Below, piece by piece: positions 11,501 to 23,338 of a DNA stretch of 64,000 nucleotides. The position numbers and the translations under genes were made by a program. The stretch comes from Circinella minor (taxonomy: Eukaryota > Mucoromycota > Mucoromycetes > Mucorales > Lichtheimiaceae). Position 1 is the first letter of the stretch; the number at the start of each line of letters is the position of its first letter. The notes beneath the pieces are model-generated. The model ran no database searches, was not told the origin of the DNA, and worked only from the letters and a program-made list of their open reading frames with translations. The stretch spans positions 1 through 64,000 of the forward strand of contig JAEPRB010000053.1 of assembly GCA_016758965.1 (NCBI GenBank), given 5' to 3'.

Positions 11501-12499
11501 TTATTGTGGTCGTATCGCCAAGATCACCATCGTCGTTCATGAACAAAATAAAGAGTGACAATATCAACAATCGTTATAAGTATAACAGGACATGCAGAAC
11601 CACGAATACCATGAGTTAATAAAATATGACAAACCCTTCTTTTATTTCTACTTGTTTTCATGAGACGTTGCTTATACTAGAAAGACTGAATTTGTAGCCA
11701 TGTCGTAAACATGACTACAAAAAAAAAAAGAAAACGGGCATTACTAATATTTAAAAATATGGGATCTAGCTCATATAACAAAAACCCACAACCCAAAACC
11801 TTTGGATTTTTTGTTTCAAGCAATGAAACCAAAGGCCCATGATGGGGACTCAACTGCATGTCGTCGACTAGTAGTCAGCTAAACTTAAAAACCTACAGCG
11901 ACTGCCATCACTGGCATTGAAGCTTTTATACCGTTGGTTGAGGAAGAAAAACAAGGAAGGTGAAATTTATCACTACAAACATCCATATATGGTAGTACTA
12001 CAGGTCACAACAACAGGTTTGCATCACTAGTGTTGTAAATGTTGAGTTGTTGCCCTGGTGGTGATGTTGGTGTTGTTGATCATCAAGTCCAATACTGTTA
12101 ATAGCTGTACTCCAACGCATATATTTTTTTTATGATTCCGAACGAGATTTGTATAGTTAAGTTGGTTATCGTCGATTGTATCATGTGTTCCTCCAAGAAC
12201 AATTGAAGCTTCATTGTTGTTGTTGTTATTATTATTATTTTCATCCAAGTAAATCGAGAGAATATAGGTGATGGCAAAAGATATGCTGAATATAATGATT
12301 GTAAGATCGAACTGTGGGGTGAATTTTTGCTTCGTAATGTTATAACAGCCAAGTCAGGTAATGTCGCAGCTAGTAGAAATCAATGTCGCTCGGGCAGCAA
12401 AATTAATGTAAAGTCGTTTGCTTAGAAAAGTTCAAACGCTTGGCACTCAAGAAAATTTTTTTTATTTTTTTTTTTATTTTTTCACAACTTTTACAGTCA
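8564..12499. other. long gene-poor stretch
   Basis: No gene with conserved sequence is visible over about 3.9 kb. It holds low-complexity tracts (GTT/CTT triplets at about 9783-9880, a GT microsatellite at about 10014-10068, a poly-purine tract at 10080-10190), an exon-like acidic frame listed separately, and at about 11680-12350 GC-richer fragments with short open frames on the minus strand that resemble decayed element DNA but match no family I know. Confidence 0.5.
9739..9890 (-). pseudogene. orphan acidic tail exon
   Basis: On the minus strand the triplet tract reads as a sensible protein end: seven Gln, alternating Gln/Glu, a Glu run, DYYYY, EEDDDD, then NNYNLIALGY and a stop. It begins right after an AG acceptor-like site, with a stop just before it. 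No upstream exon could be found, so this is either the remains of a gene or chance translation of a microsatellite. Confidence 0.2.
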
Positions 12500-13480
12500 A
12501 AATTATACATGGTACAGTTTTTTTTATGAAGATGGGCAGGAAAATGCTGTTGATGAGAATGGCAGGCCTGAGCCAATGAATTACATTGTCTATCACCATT
12601 TTTATGGATTAGAATCGCTTACATCACACACATTGAGTATTTGCAGAATATAAATTCTACGAGTGCTGCACAAGTCGATGTAGAACATTTAGATTATGAA
12701 AGAGAGCAAAGGGACGAAGTCTCACATATGAGAGAAATAACTAAAAAAAACGTGGATATACTCGATATACCAATTAAGAAAAGGTTAGATTTTTTAAACT
12801 AAAGATTGATAAGTGTTTGAGTGCTTCAGCAGCAGCAAAACAGTTAGGTATACATGTTCGTGCTGCATAGAGATGGGTAAAGCAGTATGAAGAGGATCCA
12901 GATTCGATCTTTGATAGTAAGAAACAAGGCCGTAAACGTATTCTTAATGAGGAGCACAAAATGACAGTTATAAAGTATGTTGATTCTAATCCCTCTGCTG
13001 CAATTGCGTATATAACTGAGTATTTAATGAATGAGTTTAGACATAATGATCTAAAAGTCTCCCGTAGCACAATGCATACTTTTATGAGGACAGAATGCAA
13101 CTTATCATTGAAAAAAGCAGAGTTTCACTCTGTTGAAAGAAATAGTCCGGATAAGATCAATGATCGTCATGATCGTGTTCGAGAATGAGATGAGACAGAT
13201 ATGAATTTCTTGATTAAATGCGTATTTATTGATGAATCACCATTCCATATAAATAGAAAACGTACATGAGCTTTTTGGTCAACAGTGGGTACTTATGCTG
13301 TTGTAACTGTGCCAACTACAAGAGCAAAAACTACCACGGTATTAGGAGCCATCTCTGCTTCAGGATTACTCAAAGTTAGTATGAGAATACCTAGTCCTAG
13401 TAAGAAGAGAAAGGCTGATCAAGAATCTGGAATTCTGAGCACTGGAACTGTTACAGGGTGTCCGTAATAGCTGAAATTAC
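12500..13480 (+). pseudogene. decayed IS630/Tc1-mariner transposase
   Basis: The frame gives an N-terminal helix-turn-helix (SASAAAKQLGIHVRAA, stop, RWVKQYEEDPDSIFD), a linker (KKQGRKRILNEEHK), a second helical part (ISEYLMNEFRHNDLKVSR-like, read as ITEYLMNEFRHNDLKVSR), and the first catalytic block CVFIDESPFHIN with Asp and Glu present, then VTVPTTRAKTTTVLGAIS. At least three in-frame stops (one in the HTH, one before the catalytic block, one after it) make it inactive, and the third catalytic residue is missing. Upstream, 12500-12770 has further coding-like pieces (NAVDENGRPEPMNYIVYHH). A direct repeat GGGTGTCCGTA at about 13457 and 13501 lies near the 3' end and may mark the terminus. Confidence 0.7.
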
Positions 13481-13917
13481 TTAATATAGTATGTTTTTGG
13501 GGTGTCCGTAGCAATTCCCTTATTATTATTATTATTGCTACTGGTATTAGAAATTACTAAAGAAAACTATAAATGAAAAAGCGTCATTTTTTTTTTATAT
13601 ATCATAAAGCACCAACAATAAAGCAAACTATAGTATGCATAATGAAAGGAGCAATGATGAAAGAAGTATTTGAATTTTAAATGTCATATATATAACAGCG
13701 GAGTGAAATTGAGGGCTTGCTTGGGAATCTCTATGTAGGCTGATTCTGTAGGCTGAGGGAAATCACGGTCACGATTTTTCAAAACATACACAAAGAAAAA
13801 AAAAAAAAGAGAGAGAGCGGGCTTCTTTTAAAAAGTTGGGAAAAAGGAACCTTGTCAACATTTTTTTTTTCTATACAATACAACACACTCCATTATCTAA
13901 ATAAACGAAGAGAAATT

Positions 13918-14911
13918 ATGGTATTTGCTTTACGGAGTGCTGCTACCATTCGACACGTCGTTGCACGTAACATTTTATCACAACGTTCATTTACAACTAC
14001 ACAATGCGCCACTTCTTCTCATGGTTTAATGCGTTTGAAAGAATATTATGACAGCACACTTTCCGAAGATCTCATGACTTTAACTTATGATCATAGTCGT
14101 GCTGCTCCTTCCATTTATAAATACCCTGATATTCAAGTTCAATTGGATCGTGCATTGGCAGTGAAAGAAGAAGAAGAAAAAGAACAAAAACAACAAGAAG
14201 TAAATGTTCAAGAAGAACAAGAACAATCAAAGGAAGCCGTACGTACACGTAAAGGTGGTAAACCTGTTAAACCTATTCAACCACCCAAGTCAGCAAGTAC
14301 TATTCCTGGTTTGGATAAAATTACACTTCATGCTATGGTGAAGGATGCTATTCACAGTAAACATAATTTACTTTCTGCATTCATGGCTTTCCAAAGTATT
14401 ACTTCAACACGACCTGAAGTTGTATATGCTCGTACATCTGTTGCTAACTGGAAATTACGGTAAATATTATCATTTGATCACAAAGTTTATTACCATGACA
14501 CACTCTTACTATGACAATGGGGGGGAAAGATAAAAAGAAACTGAATAGTAATAATTAATAATAACTTAAATATATAAATATAAATGATATAGTGAGGGTA
14601 TGCCAATTGGTGTTAAAGTAACTTTACGTGGAGAAGAAATGTATCAATTTATGGATAAGTTGATTGAAATTGTATTACCACGTTTAAAAGAATGGCCCGG
14701 TCTTCAATTGACAGCAGGTGATGGTAATGGTAATATTGCTCTTGGATTCCCTGCATCCGCATTAGCTCTTTTCCCAGAAATTGAAGGATCTTTTGATGTT
14801 TATCCAAAAATGACTGGTTTTGATGTCATTTTTAATACAACTGCATATACTAATACCGATGGTCGATTGCTTCTTTCTGGTTTCTCTATTCCTTTTAAAA
14901 CAAAGAATTAA
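13918..14911 (+). CDS. mitochondrial large-subunit ribosomal protein uL5m
   Basis: Exons 13918-14459 and 14593-14911 give 286 residues. The first 20-25 residues are Arg/Ala/Ser-rich without acids (MVFALRSAATIRHVVARNIL), a mitochondrial presequence. A Glu/Gln/Lys insert (about 80-110) is followed by the L5 fold: ITLHAMVKDAIHSKHNLLSA, then GVKVTLRGEEMYQFMDKLIE, VLPRLKEWPGL and a C-terminal GFDVIFNTTAYTN ... GFSIPF, the usual end of L5. uL5m binds 5S-equivalent/central protuberance rRNA of the mitoribosome (yeast MRPL7). The ORF continues upstream of this ATG, but that part is a poly-T and CACTCC 5' leader. The ATG used here gives the best presequence. Confidence 0.9.
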
Positions 14912-15168
14912 ATTATTCATACTTACCTCCTCCTCCCCTCCCCCCGACCCTCTTAATCATATTTTTTTTTTACTTACAAAAGTACACACTCAACACACAC
15001 ACACACACACACACACATACATTTGTATACACCACACAACATCCTTATCTTTTTTTTTTTAAAAAAAAAAAAGACGTCATAGATCTTAAAACTTTGCAAA
15101 TTAATCCATAACGAATTTTTTTTTTCTTTTTCCCATTTTGTAAATGTTCTTATTATAATTATATAAAG

Positions 15169-15204
<36 letters not shown>

Positions 15205-15475
15205 AAAGAAAGTTTTTACTTAGTTTATTTCATATTTCAGGAACCATAAGGATCATGAATCTATCATATATAATTTATCACTCAAAGGGAAAGGTATGGG
15301 GGGGGGACAAAGAAATATCCTAAAATGGATAGCAGAAGTTTCAAAACCATACACATCTTGCATCTCTCTGCCCTTTTTTTTTTTTTTTCCTTTTTTTTTA
15401 TATATTTTTATTATACAACACTTTTTTTTTTTTTATTATTATCGAGAACAATAAGCGAGAGAGAGAGAAAAAAAA
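14912..15475. other. intergenic with homopolymer tracts
   Basis: This is the 3' flank of the uL5m gene and the promoter of the PDAT gene. It contains a CA microsatellite (about 14994-15016) and five or more T or A runs of 10-17 bases, two of them as T-run/A-run pairs able to form perfect hairpins (about 15050-15073 and 15171-15199). A GA tract lies just before the PDAT ATG. No gene. Confidence 0.6.
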
Positions 15476-18157
15476 ATGAGACGTCGTACAAATAATAACA
15501 ACAATGGCAATAATAATAAAAAGAACAATAGTCATACTAGTTCTTCTCTCATTGTTGATCAAATAACAAAAGAATCGTCCGGTACAACATTACGACAATC
15601 AGATGCTTCAGAAACACCCGAGGATATTTTAGCAGATAGTGGATTGTATAAACTAGACGATCGACCTTTTTGGAAACGTAAACGATTTCATTTCATAATT
15701 GGTGTGTCTGTAGGTGCTTTAGCTGCTATTGGTGCTGCTTCAACTACACCTACAGCCCAAAATCATTTTAATGAACTACAAACGTATCTCGCTTTACAAT
15801 TGGCTGATATTGATTTTGGTGGAGCAACAGATGTAGTGGATGAATTATTTGGTAACGTGACAGGATTTTTTAAACCTTCTCCATCCAGTGATATCCCATT
15901 TATGCCTGCATTATCTTTAAAGTAAGTTTGTTTATATTATATATCTACAAAAGAAAGAAGATTAATAACCTTTTATATGAATTGAAGGGATGAACTTGAT
16001 TTAAAGCCACATTATCCAGTGGTTCTTATTCCTGGTATTATTTCTTCAGGTCTTGAAAGTTGGGGTACTATGGAAAAAAGTCAAAAATATTTTAGAAAGA
16101 GAATGTGGGGAACAACGAGTAAGTCTTTGTCATTTTCGGGATTCTTGAGGAATTGGATAAAGATTTAATTTTTTTTTCTTTTTTTGTATTAGCCATGTTT
16201 CGTTCCGTCTTATTAGATAAAGAACTTTGGACTGAACATCTTAAACTTGATAGTATTACTGGACTTGATCCTGAACCAGGAATTAAAATTCGTGCTGCTC
16301 AAGGTTGGGGATATAATTTTTTTTTTTTTTTGTTGGGGTTGATGAAAAAGGGGAAAATGACGATTATATAAAAAAAAAAGGAACTCTCTTAAATAATAAA
16401 TATGTGAAAAATAGGTCTTGATGCTGCTGATTATTTTGTTACTGGGTAAAATAGGACTATTTCATATTAATTATAGTAAAAATGAAATGGATAAGATAAA
16501 CTAATTTTTAAATTATTAACAAATAATAGATATTGGGTTTGGGCAAGAATTATCGAAAATCTTGCTGCTATTGGTTATGATAGTAATAACATGCATTTAG
16601 CAAGTTATGATTGGAGATTATCTTTTTCAAATCTTGAAACTCGAGATCATTATTTTTCTAAACTTAAATCCATTATTGAAACGGGTAATCGAAATGAAGG
16701 ACGTAAAACTGTTATTATTACACATTCAATGGGTAAAAAAAAATAATCATTATTTTCTTTTAAAAAGTTATGCTGTGAAACCTTAAAAACTGACATATAA
16801 AATAATAATAGGATCTATTTTATTTCCCTATTTTTTAAAATGGGTAGAAGATCCTAATTATGGTAATGGTGGATCATCTTGGACAGCAGAAAATATTGAA
16901 ACTTTTGTAAATATAGGTGGTCCTATATTAGGTGTACCAAAAGCACTTGCTGCTATGCTTTCAGGTAATATATATTCCCTGCGACGGGTGCTTATATCTA
17001 TTAGATTAAGGATATATCATTATCACATGATCCACAAAAAAAAAAAAAACTTAAATAGAAAAATTCATGCATGTACATGCATAAAGTTAAATAAATCTAA
17101 CAATACTATTTTTTTAACATACTAGGTGAAACGCGTGATACAATGGCATTAGGAAGTTTTGGAGCCTATTTATTAGAAAAATTCTTTTCAAGAAGAGAAC
17201 GAGCCAATTTATTAAGATCTTGGGGTGGGGCATCAAGTATGTTACCTAAAGGTGGTGATTTTATTTGGGGAACAAATAATATAGCACCTGATGACCCCAT
17301 CTTTGGATTTCAAGGAGCTCATCCATCCTATGGAAATATGATTTCATTTACAAAATCAAATGCTGAAACATCCTCTTCATCAGCATCATCAGCAACAGAA
17401 TCATCAACGACTACTTTCAATGAAGAACCTCTTGATAATAGAATTGGTAATCATACAGCAAAATCTTCTATTGAATTATTACATGAAAATAGTTCAAAAG
17501 AATATCATACTATGTTACGTTCAAATTATTCTTTTGGTATATCCACTGATAAAAAACAATTGAAAAAAAATGCTTTGGATGAAACGAAATGGAGTAATCC
17601 ACTTGAATCCCAACTTCCTAATGGTAAATATATATTTTTTAATTAAAATTATTATTTAATAGTATTAAAACTCATATATATATTATATAGCACCTGATAT
17701 GAAAATTTATTGTATGTATGGTGTTAATTTACCAACAGAACGAAGTTATTATTATGCCAAATCCAAAAATTCACATGAAGAAATATTTTGTGATGAAAGT
17801 AACATGACAGATGCTCGCTGTCAAGCACAAAATAGAGCACAAAGAACAAAAGAAGAATATGAAGAAAAAGCAAAAGAATTTTTAGGATCTTCATTTACTG
17901 GCACTGCATTAGATGAAATGCTTCGCCCACCTGAACTGGTAAATTTTGTTACATATATACAATATATATATATATAATTACTGCTGCGGAAATATTAATC
18001 CGAATAATAATTTATCGGGGTGGTTTTTTTTAGTTTATTAATCCAGATGTAAATGATCCGGTACATGGTGTTGAAACGGGGGTACGATTTGCTGATGGGT
18101 AAGGTTACACCTTAATTATAAATATGAAATAAATAAAGGGAACTTTGAAGGTTAATT

Positions 18158-18190
<33 letters not shown>

Positions 18191-18657
18191 TATAGTGATG
18201 GTACTGTACCCGTTTTATCATTAGGGTACATGTGCGAACCAAAGAATGGAGGATGGACAAAACATGCTGACCTTTATAATCCAGCACATATTCCAGTTGT
18301 ACTTAAGGAGTATAAACATGAGGAGAGTGAAAGTAAACTAGATGTTCGTGGTGGTAGAAAAGCAGGCGACCACGTTGATATTCTTGGAAATTGGGAGATG
18401 ATTGTAAGTACAATTTTTTATTTCTTTTAACCTTGTTTATAAAAGGGGAAATTGAGAATAAGATATGAATGAGTTAGATATAATAAGGAGGATGAGGAGG
18501 GTAGGAGGAAAAGGAAATAAAGTATAAATAATCTAAATACATTTTTATGATATAATAGACGGATATCTTACAAATTGTTTCTAACAAAGGAAATAATGTT
18601 ACTCAACGTATCTTTTCTGACATTGAACGATACGCCGCAAATATTCAACTTGTATAA
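15476..18657 (+). CDS. LRO1: phospholipid:diacylglycerol acyltransferase (LRO1/PDAT)
   Basis: Eleven exons (15476-15921, 15988-16118, 16193-16303, 16415-16445, 16530-16732, 16812-16964, 17126-17623, 17691-17938, 18034-18098, 18196-18403, 18559-18657) join in phase to 730 residues. The enzyme moves the sn-2 acyl chain of a phospholipid onto diacylglycerol to make triacylglycerol at the ER. There is a cytosolic Asn-rich N-terminus, a membrane helix at about 68-90 (FIIGVSVGALAAIGA) after KRKR, then a lumenal LCAT-type alpha/beta hydrolase: PVVLIPGI, SGLESWG, YDWRLS, nucleophile Ser306 in THSMGS, Asp630 in GDGTVPVLS and His688 in GDHVDILGN. Length matches fungal PDATs. A Ser/Thr-rich insert near 430-500 is less conserved. 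The 31-nt exon 4 is unusually short but essential for phase. Confidence 0.95.
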
Positions 18658-19274
18658 TAATAATAATATGTAACAATAAGGCTTTCCCTTAATTTATATA
18701 AAAAAAAAAAAGGGGGAGTAAGTTTTCTTTCAAATGATATGATCTGTCATGTTATATAATATACTTATATAACTTTTATAGAAAAAAAAATATGATTAAT
18801 CGATTAAAATATAATAAATAATAATACGTATTTCATTTTGTTTAAAATAAAAAATGAGCTGATAGGATGATGATAACTCAAGTAAATGATCTGCATGTTT
18901 ATTTACAAAATCCAAGTGTAAAATATGTTATCATATACAAAAAAGAAATGCAAAAAAAAAAAAAAAAAAGAGCGTGACTATTTTGTTTCTCAGCAACTAT
19001 TTTTATTTAATTTCCAAATATGGGGGAGAGAGAAGGGTAATGAAGAAAGGAGGGGAAGGAGGAAGGCAGTAACTCGGAAACATGTAACCCGATATATGTG
19101 TAAAGTGTGTGTGTGTGTGACCTATTTCTCTTCTTTCTTTCTTTTACTTTTTTAACTTTTTTTAACTCTTTTTTGCTTCTTTTATCCTTTTCACTTTTAT
19201 CTTTTTTGAAAAAAAAAAAACACACACCTTTTAAATACACACACACACACAGAGAGAGAGAGACAATAAATAGG
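18658..19274. other. intergenic, terminator of PDAT and kinesin promoter
   Basis: No gene. It holds A runs, a GT microsatellite (19106-19118), poly-pyrimidine sequence and a CA/GA microsatellite (19238-19263) directly before the kinesin ATG. Confidence 0.6.
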
Positions 19275-22200
19275 ATGATACGACCACGATCTTTAAATTT
19301 AACTCCAACTTCATCTTTTAGTACAACGACAACAAATTCAGGAAAACCAACGATTGTTTCTTCATCATCCATACAAGTAGGACCTGTTTCACCTCCAGCC
19401 ACACCTTTATTACCTTCTTCACCAGATTCAATGGTATCTCCTTCTATTTTTCCATCACCTACAACTTCATCAAGATCTATGTCAATAAGAGAAAATGTTC
19501 AAGTAATTGTTCGATTAAGACCTCATTCAAATAAAGAACAACAACAATTAGAACAACCTTGTTGGATTACGGGTCCTGAACCTGGTATGATTCAACAACT
19601 ACAAACAAGAAAAGGACAATCTTCTGTTTTTCAATATGGTAAATATATCATTTTCTTATTATTATGAATAAAAAAATTGATTGATTGATTGAATTATTTT
19701 AGATTCTGTGGTCAGCGGGGTGGATAACGAACTTGTGTATCACACTGGTATCGGGGATCTTGTTAGGTAAAATAATTATTTTAGGCTTAGGATGAATAAT
19801 TTTTTTTTTTTAAACCGTATGATAATACTTCCCTCCCCCCCCCTCTTTTTTTTTTAATGCAAAAACTAATAATAATATTACTACAAACAATAATAATAAT
19901 AAAAGATCAACGATGGCTGGATATAATGGTAAGTTTTTTTTTTTTTTTTTTCCTTTGTTTTATTTTATTTTTGTGCGGTCAATGAATTCATATTTTATTT
20001 TCTAGGAACTGTATTTGCATATGGTCAAACTGCAAGTGGAAAAACTTATGTAAGTTATTATTATATATAATCATCATCATTAAAAAAAAAAACGGATACT
20101 AACAATTCTTTATATAATGACTAAAATAATAGACAATGGTAAATAATAATAATAATAATAATAATAATATTTGACGATAGTTTTTATCTAATTATTTATT
20201 TTTTGGATGGGGGTGTTACACAAATTCATTCTAGATGGGTAAGTTGAATTAAAAAAATATAATAATTAATAATTAATGAACAATAATAATAATAATAATA
20301 ACCTATATTTTTTTTTTAAAAAAAAAAAAAAAAGGTACAAATGAACAACCAGGTGTTATTCCAAGAGCAATTAATGAATTATTTTCTTATATTGAAGAAG
20401 TAAAAATTATTTTATTTTTTACCAAGAATTTTTTTTTATAACAATGCATTATGCATATTAACGATTTTCTTTTTTTTTTTAAAAAAAAAATAGAATCCAG
20501 GAAGAGAATTCATGCTAAGAGTTTCATACCTTGAAATTTATAAAGAAAAAATTCGTGATCTTATAGGTGATAATGATCAATTAATTCCAGAAATTCGTGA
20601 AGATAAAAAAGTATGATATAAAAATAAAATGATTATAATATATCATTTAATACGTAATAACTCATTCTTTTTTTTTTTTAACTATATAATAATAGAGAGG
20701 AGTCTATGTAAAAAATCTGCATGAAGAAATTGTTACATCTGCACAACAAGTGTTAGATGTTATTAAAAAGGGTGAAGGTAACAAAAAGAATAGTTTACTT
20801 AAAATGCATATATTATTATAAAAAATGTTGACATACGTCAGTTTAGATAATCGACATATTAGTGCTACGGATTATAATACATATAGTAGTAGATCTCATA
20901 CTATCCTCCAAATTGTAAAGTATAGATGCAAGGGATTCACCCTCCCTCCCTCCTCCCCCCCCCCGTCTTTTTTTTTTGTTTCTAGATATTGAATCATCTT
21001 GTTACTAATAACAAATTTATTACTATCATTCTTAGGTAATTGAAAGTCGTTCAAAAGATGTATATACACCAGAACAAGGTTCTGTTCGTGTTTCACAATT
21101 GGTAATATTTAATATATATATATATATATAAGAGAAAGACAAAAAGAGATTTGACTAAATAAAGTTATTATAGAATTTGATCGATTTGGCTGGTTCAGAA
21201 AAAGCAACTTCAGATGTTGAACGACGTAAAGAAGGAGGTTATATCAATAAAAGGTATATATATTACAAAATTTTATACTATACATTAGAATTATAGGAAT
21301 ATAGAAATAGAATGATTGAACTGTTTCCTCTTAGTCTTTTATCATTAGGCAATGTAATTTCACAACTCATTCAAAAAATGCACAAGTAAGTTTTTTTTTT
21401 ATTTATTTATTTTAAAAAAAAAAAAGAAAAAAAGATGATCTGGATTAGAAAGAAGGAATCGGAAACGACGCATCATTTTAAAAATAAATCTTATTATTAT
21501 AGTGAAAAAGTACATGTTCAATATCGAAGTTCAACTTTAACTCGTGTATTACAAACAGCACTTTCTGGTAATGCACGTATATCTATCGTTTGTACTATTA
21601 ATCCAACATGGCGTTCCAAAGATGAATCATTAAATACTTTAAGATTTGCTCAACGTGCTAAACTAATTAGAACATCTGCAAAAATGACAAAGGTAAAAAA
21701 AAAAAAAAAAAAAAAAAAACAACTATTAATGATGACATAACTTATTATATATTTATAATATGTTACATTTTATTTTATTTTATTTATAATAGATCAACGA
21801 ACATTCCGAATTACAAAAATGTCTTTCTACAATTGCTGAATTACAAACAAAAATGCAGGAGAAAACAGAGGTATAAAACTTTAAAGCAGATGAGATAGTA
21901 ATACATTTTAGTAATTATTATATAATTATTAATATCATTTTTGTTGTTGTTGTTGTTGTTATGTAACGGCTTTTTTTTTATTTATTTATAGCAAGAATTC
22001 GAAACAAAAGAAAGGTAAATAAAATAGTTTTTCTTATTTTATTTTGGTTTACTCACATAATTCTTTTTTACTTAATAGATTAAGTCATCTTTTGGGCCTC
22101 ATTTTAACAAGTTCTAAAAATGCACCTCCTACAGTTGCTGCAGTAAGTATCACTACTCATCTTCTTTTTTTTTTATATAAAAACAAACAAACAAACAAAT

Positions 22201-23338
22201 ATGTGCACATGCAAAATATATATATAAAAAAAACGCCACTTTTTTCTTTTGACATGATGATAAAAATATTATGTGTTCTCATCCATCATTATCATAATCA
22301 AAACAAAACAAAACAAAAAATTAATAATATGTTTATTAGGTATCCAAACTTGCTGATCGTGTAATTACAGGTGATTCCATTTTAAGTCATAGTACCATGC
22401 AAGAAGTATTTGCTCAATGTGAACAAGGTTTAACAGCAACACGTGAAGAAATGTTTGAATTACAACAATCATTAGAAAAAGCCCACAAAACAACACACGA
22501 ACAAAATGCTTATATCAAAAAACAACGTCAACAATTGGAACATTATTCACAATCTATTGAAGCACTTGAAAAAGAATTATCGTCATGTCATCGAGATCGT
22601 GATGAATATTCTCAACAAGTACAAGAATATAGAGAACATATAAAGGAATTAACGAGTCGTATGGCAAGTCTTGAAAATGAATTAGTTTCTTCTCAAGAAA
22701 AACAAGATGATTTGGTTCACGTGATTGCTACAAGAGAGGATCAAGATCATGAACAAGTATCTGAATTGAAATTATTAACAGAATCATTGCAGGAACAAGT
22801 AAACCTGTTACATGAACAATTGGAAGAAAGATTGGAAGAACAAGAATTAAGCTCATTGGCTTCATCCACATCATCGGTTACATTATCTATACCATCGGTA
22901 AAGCAATATGATAATGAAAAGCAACAAGAAGAATATCATCATTATCAACAACAACAACAAATGGAAGCCGAAAAAGAAAAAGTTGAACAAAACAGTCGCC
23001 ATGTAGAAGAATTAGAAAAAATACTTGCGACGTGTAGGGAATCGTTAAATGAAAAAGAAATAGCATCATTGGCTGTGGAAAAAAAATTAAAAACATGCAT
23101 GGAAACATTGAATAAAAAGACAACTGAATTATTAATTACCAAGAAACAATTAGAAGAAGAACGACATAAAAAACAAACAGAAATGGTGACCATGACGATA
23201 ACATCATCACAACAACAACAACAACAACATGACAACAATAAAAGTCAACAACAAAAATTAAATATACCAGTCATTTATGGTGGAGCATGGACAATTCTTG
23301 CTGCCACTGCCATGTATGCATTTTCCATAAGTTGTTAA
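19275..23338 (+). CDS. kinesin-7 (CENP-E/Kip2-like) motor with C-terminal hydrophobic anchor
   Basis: Eighteen exons join in phase to 795 residues: 19275-19638, 19703-19766, 19906-19928, 20006-20049, 20133-20138, 20235-20238, 20335-20399, 20494-20610, 20696-20777, 20847-20914, 21036-21101, 21174-21253, 21335-21385, 21503-21692, 21793-21870, 21992-22014, 22079-22142, 22340-23338. After a Ser/Thr/Pro-rich head (1-75) the motor starts at ENVQVIVRLRPHS. The P-loop is GQTASGKT (157-164), followed by YTMMGTNEQPGVIPRAI, the double Met typical of kinesin-7. Switch I is TYSSRSH and switch II is DLAGSE (305-310). The neck and stalk (about 405-760) are Gln/Glu-rich coiled coil. The last 24 residues contain a hydrophobic stretch (GGAWTILAATAMYAFSI), a possible tail anchor that is unusual for kinesins. 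The motor should walk toward microtubule plus ends. Confidence 0.9.

Noticed and set aside
22887..23238. Cys- and Phe-rich frames antisense to the kinesin stalk
   Set aside because: Shadows of Gln/Glu-rich coding sequence on the other strand.
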